Of a stretch of DNA of 47,377 nt, positions 46,774-47,377 are shown in pieces (the stretch's first letter is position 1; each line of letters starts with the position of its first letter). The position numbers were made by a program, and so were the translations under genes. Location: positions 1-47,377 of the forward strand of contig CANJQT010000014.1 in NCBI GenBank assembly GCA_947476475.1, in the 5' to 3' direction. The DNA comes from Paracoccaceae bacterium. Lineage in GTDB: Bacteria > Pseudomonadota > Alphaproteobacteria > Rhodobacterales > Rhodobacteraceae. The notes beneath the pieces are model-generated. The model was not told the DNA's origin and did not search any database. It was given only the letters and a program-made list of their open reading frames with translations.

Positions 46774-47377
46774 ATGACCGATGACGCGCTCGTCATTTTC
46801 ACCCCCTCGGGAAAAAGGGGGCGTTTTGCGCGCGGCACGCCGGTTCTGACAGCGGCACGGCAACTGGGCGTTGACCTGGATTCCGTTTGCGGCGGGCGCG
46901 GCATCTGCTCGAAATGCCAGATCACGCCGGGCTACGGCGAATTCTCCAAACATGGCGTGACCGTCCATGACGACGCCCTAAGCGAATGGAATGCCGTCGA
47001 AGACCGTTACAACCGCATCCGCGGCCTGACCACCGGCCGCCGCCTCGGCTGCCAGGCCAAGATCATGGGCGACGTTGTCATCGACGTGCCGCCGGAAAGC
47101 CAGGTCCACCGCCAGGTGATCCGCAAATCCGCCACCGTGCGCGACATCACCATGGATCCGGCGACCCACACTTACTATGTCGAGGTGCAGGAACCCGACA
47201 TGCACGAACCCTCGGGCGATTTCGAACGGCTTCAGGACGCGCTGCGCGACCAGTGGCAGATCGAAGGGCTCAGCGCCGACCTGCGCCTGCTGTCGCGCCT
47301 GCAACCGGTGCTTCGCAAAGGCGAATGGAAAGTCACCGTCGCCATCCACCGCGACCATCACGGTCAACCAAAGATCG
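46774..47377 (+). CDS. RamA-like ferredoxin/DUF4445 (ASKHA) corrinoid activator, 3' end cut
   Basis: The first 201 residues are in the window. The N-terminal ~95 residues are a 2Fe-2S ferredoxin with Cys39, Cys45, Cys48 (SVCGGRGICSKCQ) and Cys93 (GRRLGCQAK); a linker domain follows (ATVRDITMDPATHTYYVEVQ). This is the start of the family that reduces inactive Co(II) corrinoid proteins with ATP, such as RamA; the ATP-binding part lies outside. It would reactivate the corrinoid protein encoded at 26436-27134. ATG 46774 has a CGGAGA site upstream. Confidence 0.9.
   Translation, partial: MTDDALVIFTPSGKRGRFARGTPVLTAARQLGVDLDSVCGGRGICSKCQITPGYGEFSKHGVTVHDDALSEWNAVEDRYNRIRGLTTGRRLGCQAKIMGDVVIDVPPESQVHRQVIRKSATVRDITMDPATHTYYVEVQEPDMHEPSGDFERLQDALRDQWQIEGLSADLRLLSRLQPVLRKGEWKVTVAIHRDHHGQPKI

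Overview
The window looks like chromosomal DNA of a GC-rich alphaproteobacterium of the order Rhodobacterales (Rhodobacter/Roseobacter-type). The signs are the dusB-ntrB-ntrC-ntrY-ntrX-hfq-hflX cluster, rplU-rpmA-(GNAT pair)-obgE-proB-proA, chpT of the CtrA phosphorelay, an ATP synthase zeta subunit, a Hint-domain protein of Rhodobacterales type and ornithine-lipid genes. No rRNA, insertion sequence, phage gene or CRISPR array was seen. Assignments rest on reading proteins and motifs by eye; no database search was run.

Layout. 1-395: end of a LuxR-type autoinducer-binding protein without a DNA-binding domain. 587-3683 (minus): a DUF3553 protein, ornithine-lipid acyltransferases olsB-olsA, and tgt. 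3708-4325 (plus): chpT. 4322-10251 (minus): rplU, rpmA, two GNAT genes (one with an in-frame TAG), obgE, proB, proA. 10445-11540: ccdA and, divergent from it, a TusA-like gene. 11628-14396: rne. 14902-18091: dctB-dctD two-component pair. 18137-20981: purC-purS-[zinc alcohol dehydrogenase]-purQ. 21495-24047 (plus): ATP synthase zeta subunit behind a hairpin-rich leader, then a short MprF-like protein. 24122-28048: homocysteine methyltransferase, a PA0069-type radical SAM protein, a corrinoid protein, a tiny membrane protein and DUF1638. 28045-36934 (minus): the nitrogen-regulation cluster, in which ntrY is broken by a frameshift. 37068-41988: a GT39-type glycosyltransferase, a dimethylglycine/sarcosine-dehydrogenase-like flavoprotein and a MocA-like nucleotidyltransferase. 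42007-43375: a tiny ORF, a degenerate Hint protein, an AT-rich patch and tRNA-Leu(CAA). 43423-47377: zinc metallopeptidase, YqaA, DsbB, CaiB-type CoA transferase and the 5' part of a RamA/DUF4445-type ferredoxin activator.

How the genes fit together. The homocysteine methyltransferase, the free-standing corrinoid protein and the RamA-like activator look like separated pieces of a B12-dependent methionine synthase, a split arrangement reported for Rhodobacterales such as Phaeobacter. The dimethylglycine/sarcosine-type dehydrogenase would feed one-carbon units to folate. The three response regulators of the sigma-54 activator fold (DctD, NtrX, NtrC) all lack a recognisable GAFTGA loop.

Main points for a second look: the ntrY frameshift in a CG-dinucleotide run, the TAG nonsense codon in a GNAT gene, a perfect CtrA-type box before olsB and close to chpT, overlapping hairpins before the zeta-subunit gene, a Hint protein that has lost the expected catalytic residues, and the DUF1638/small-membrane-protein pair beside the methyl-transfer genes.
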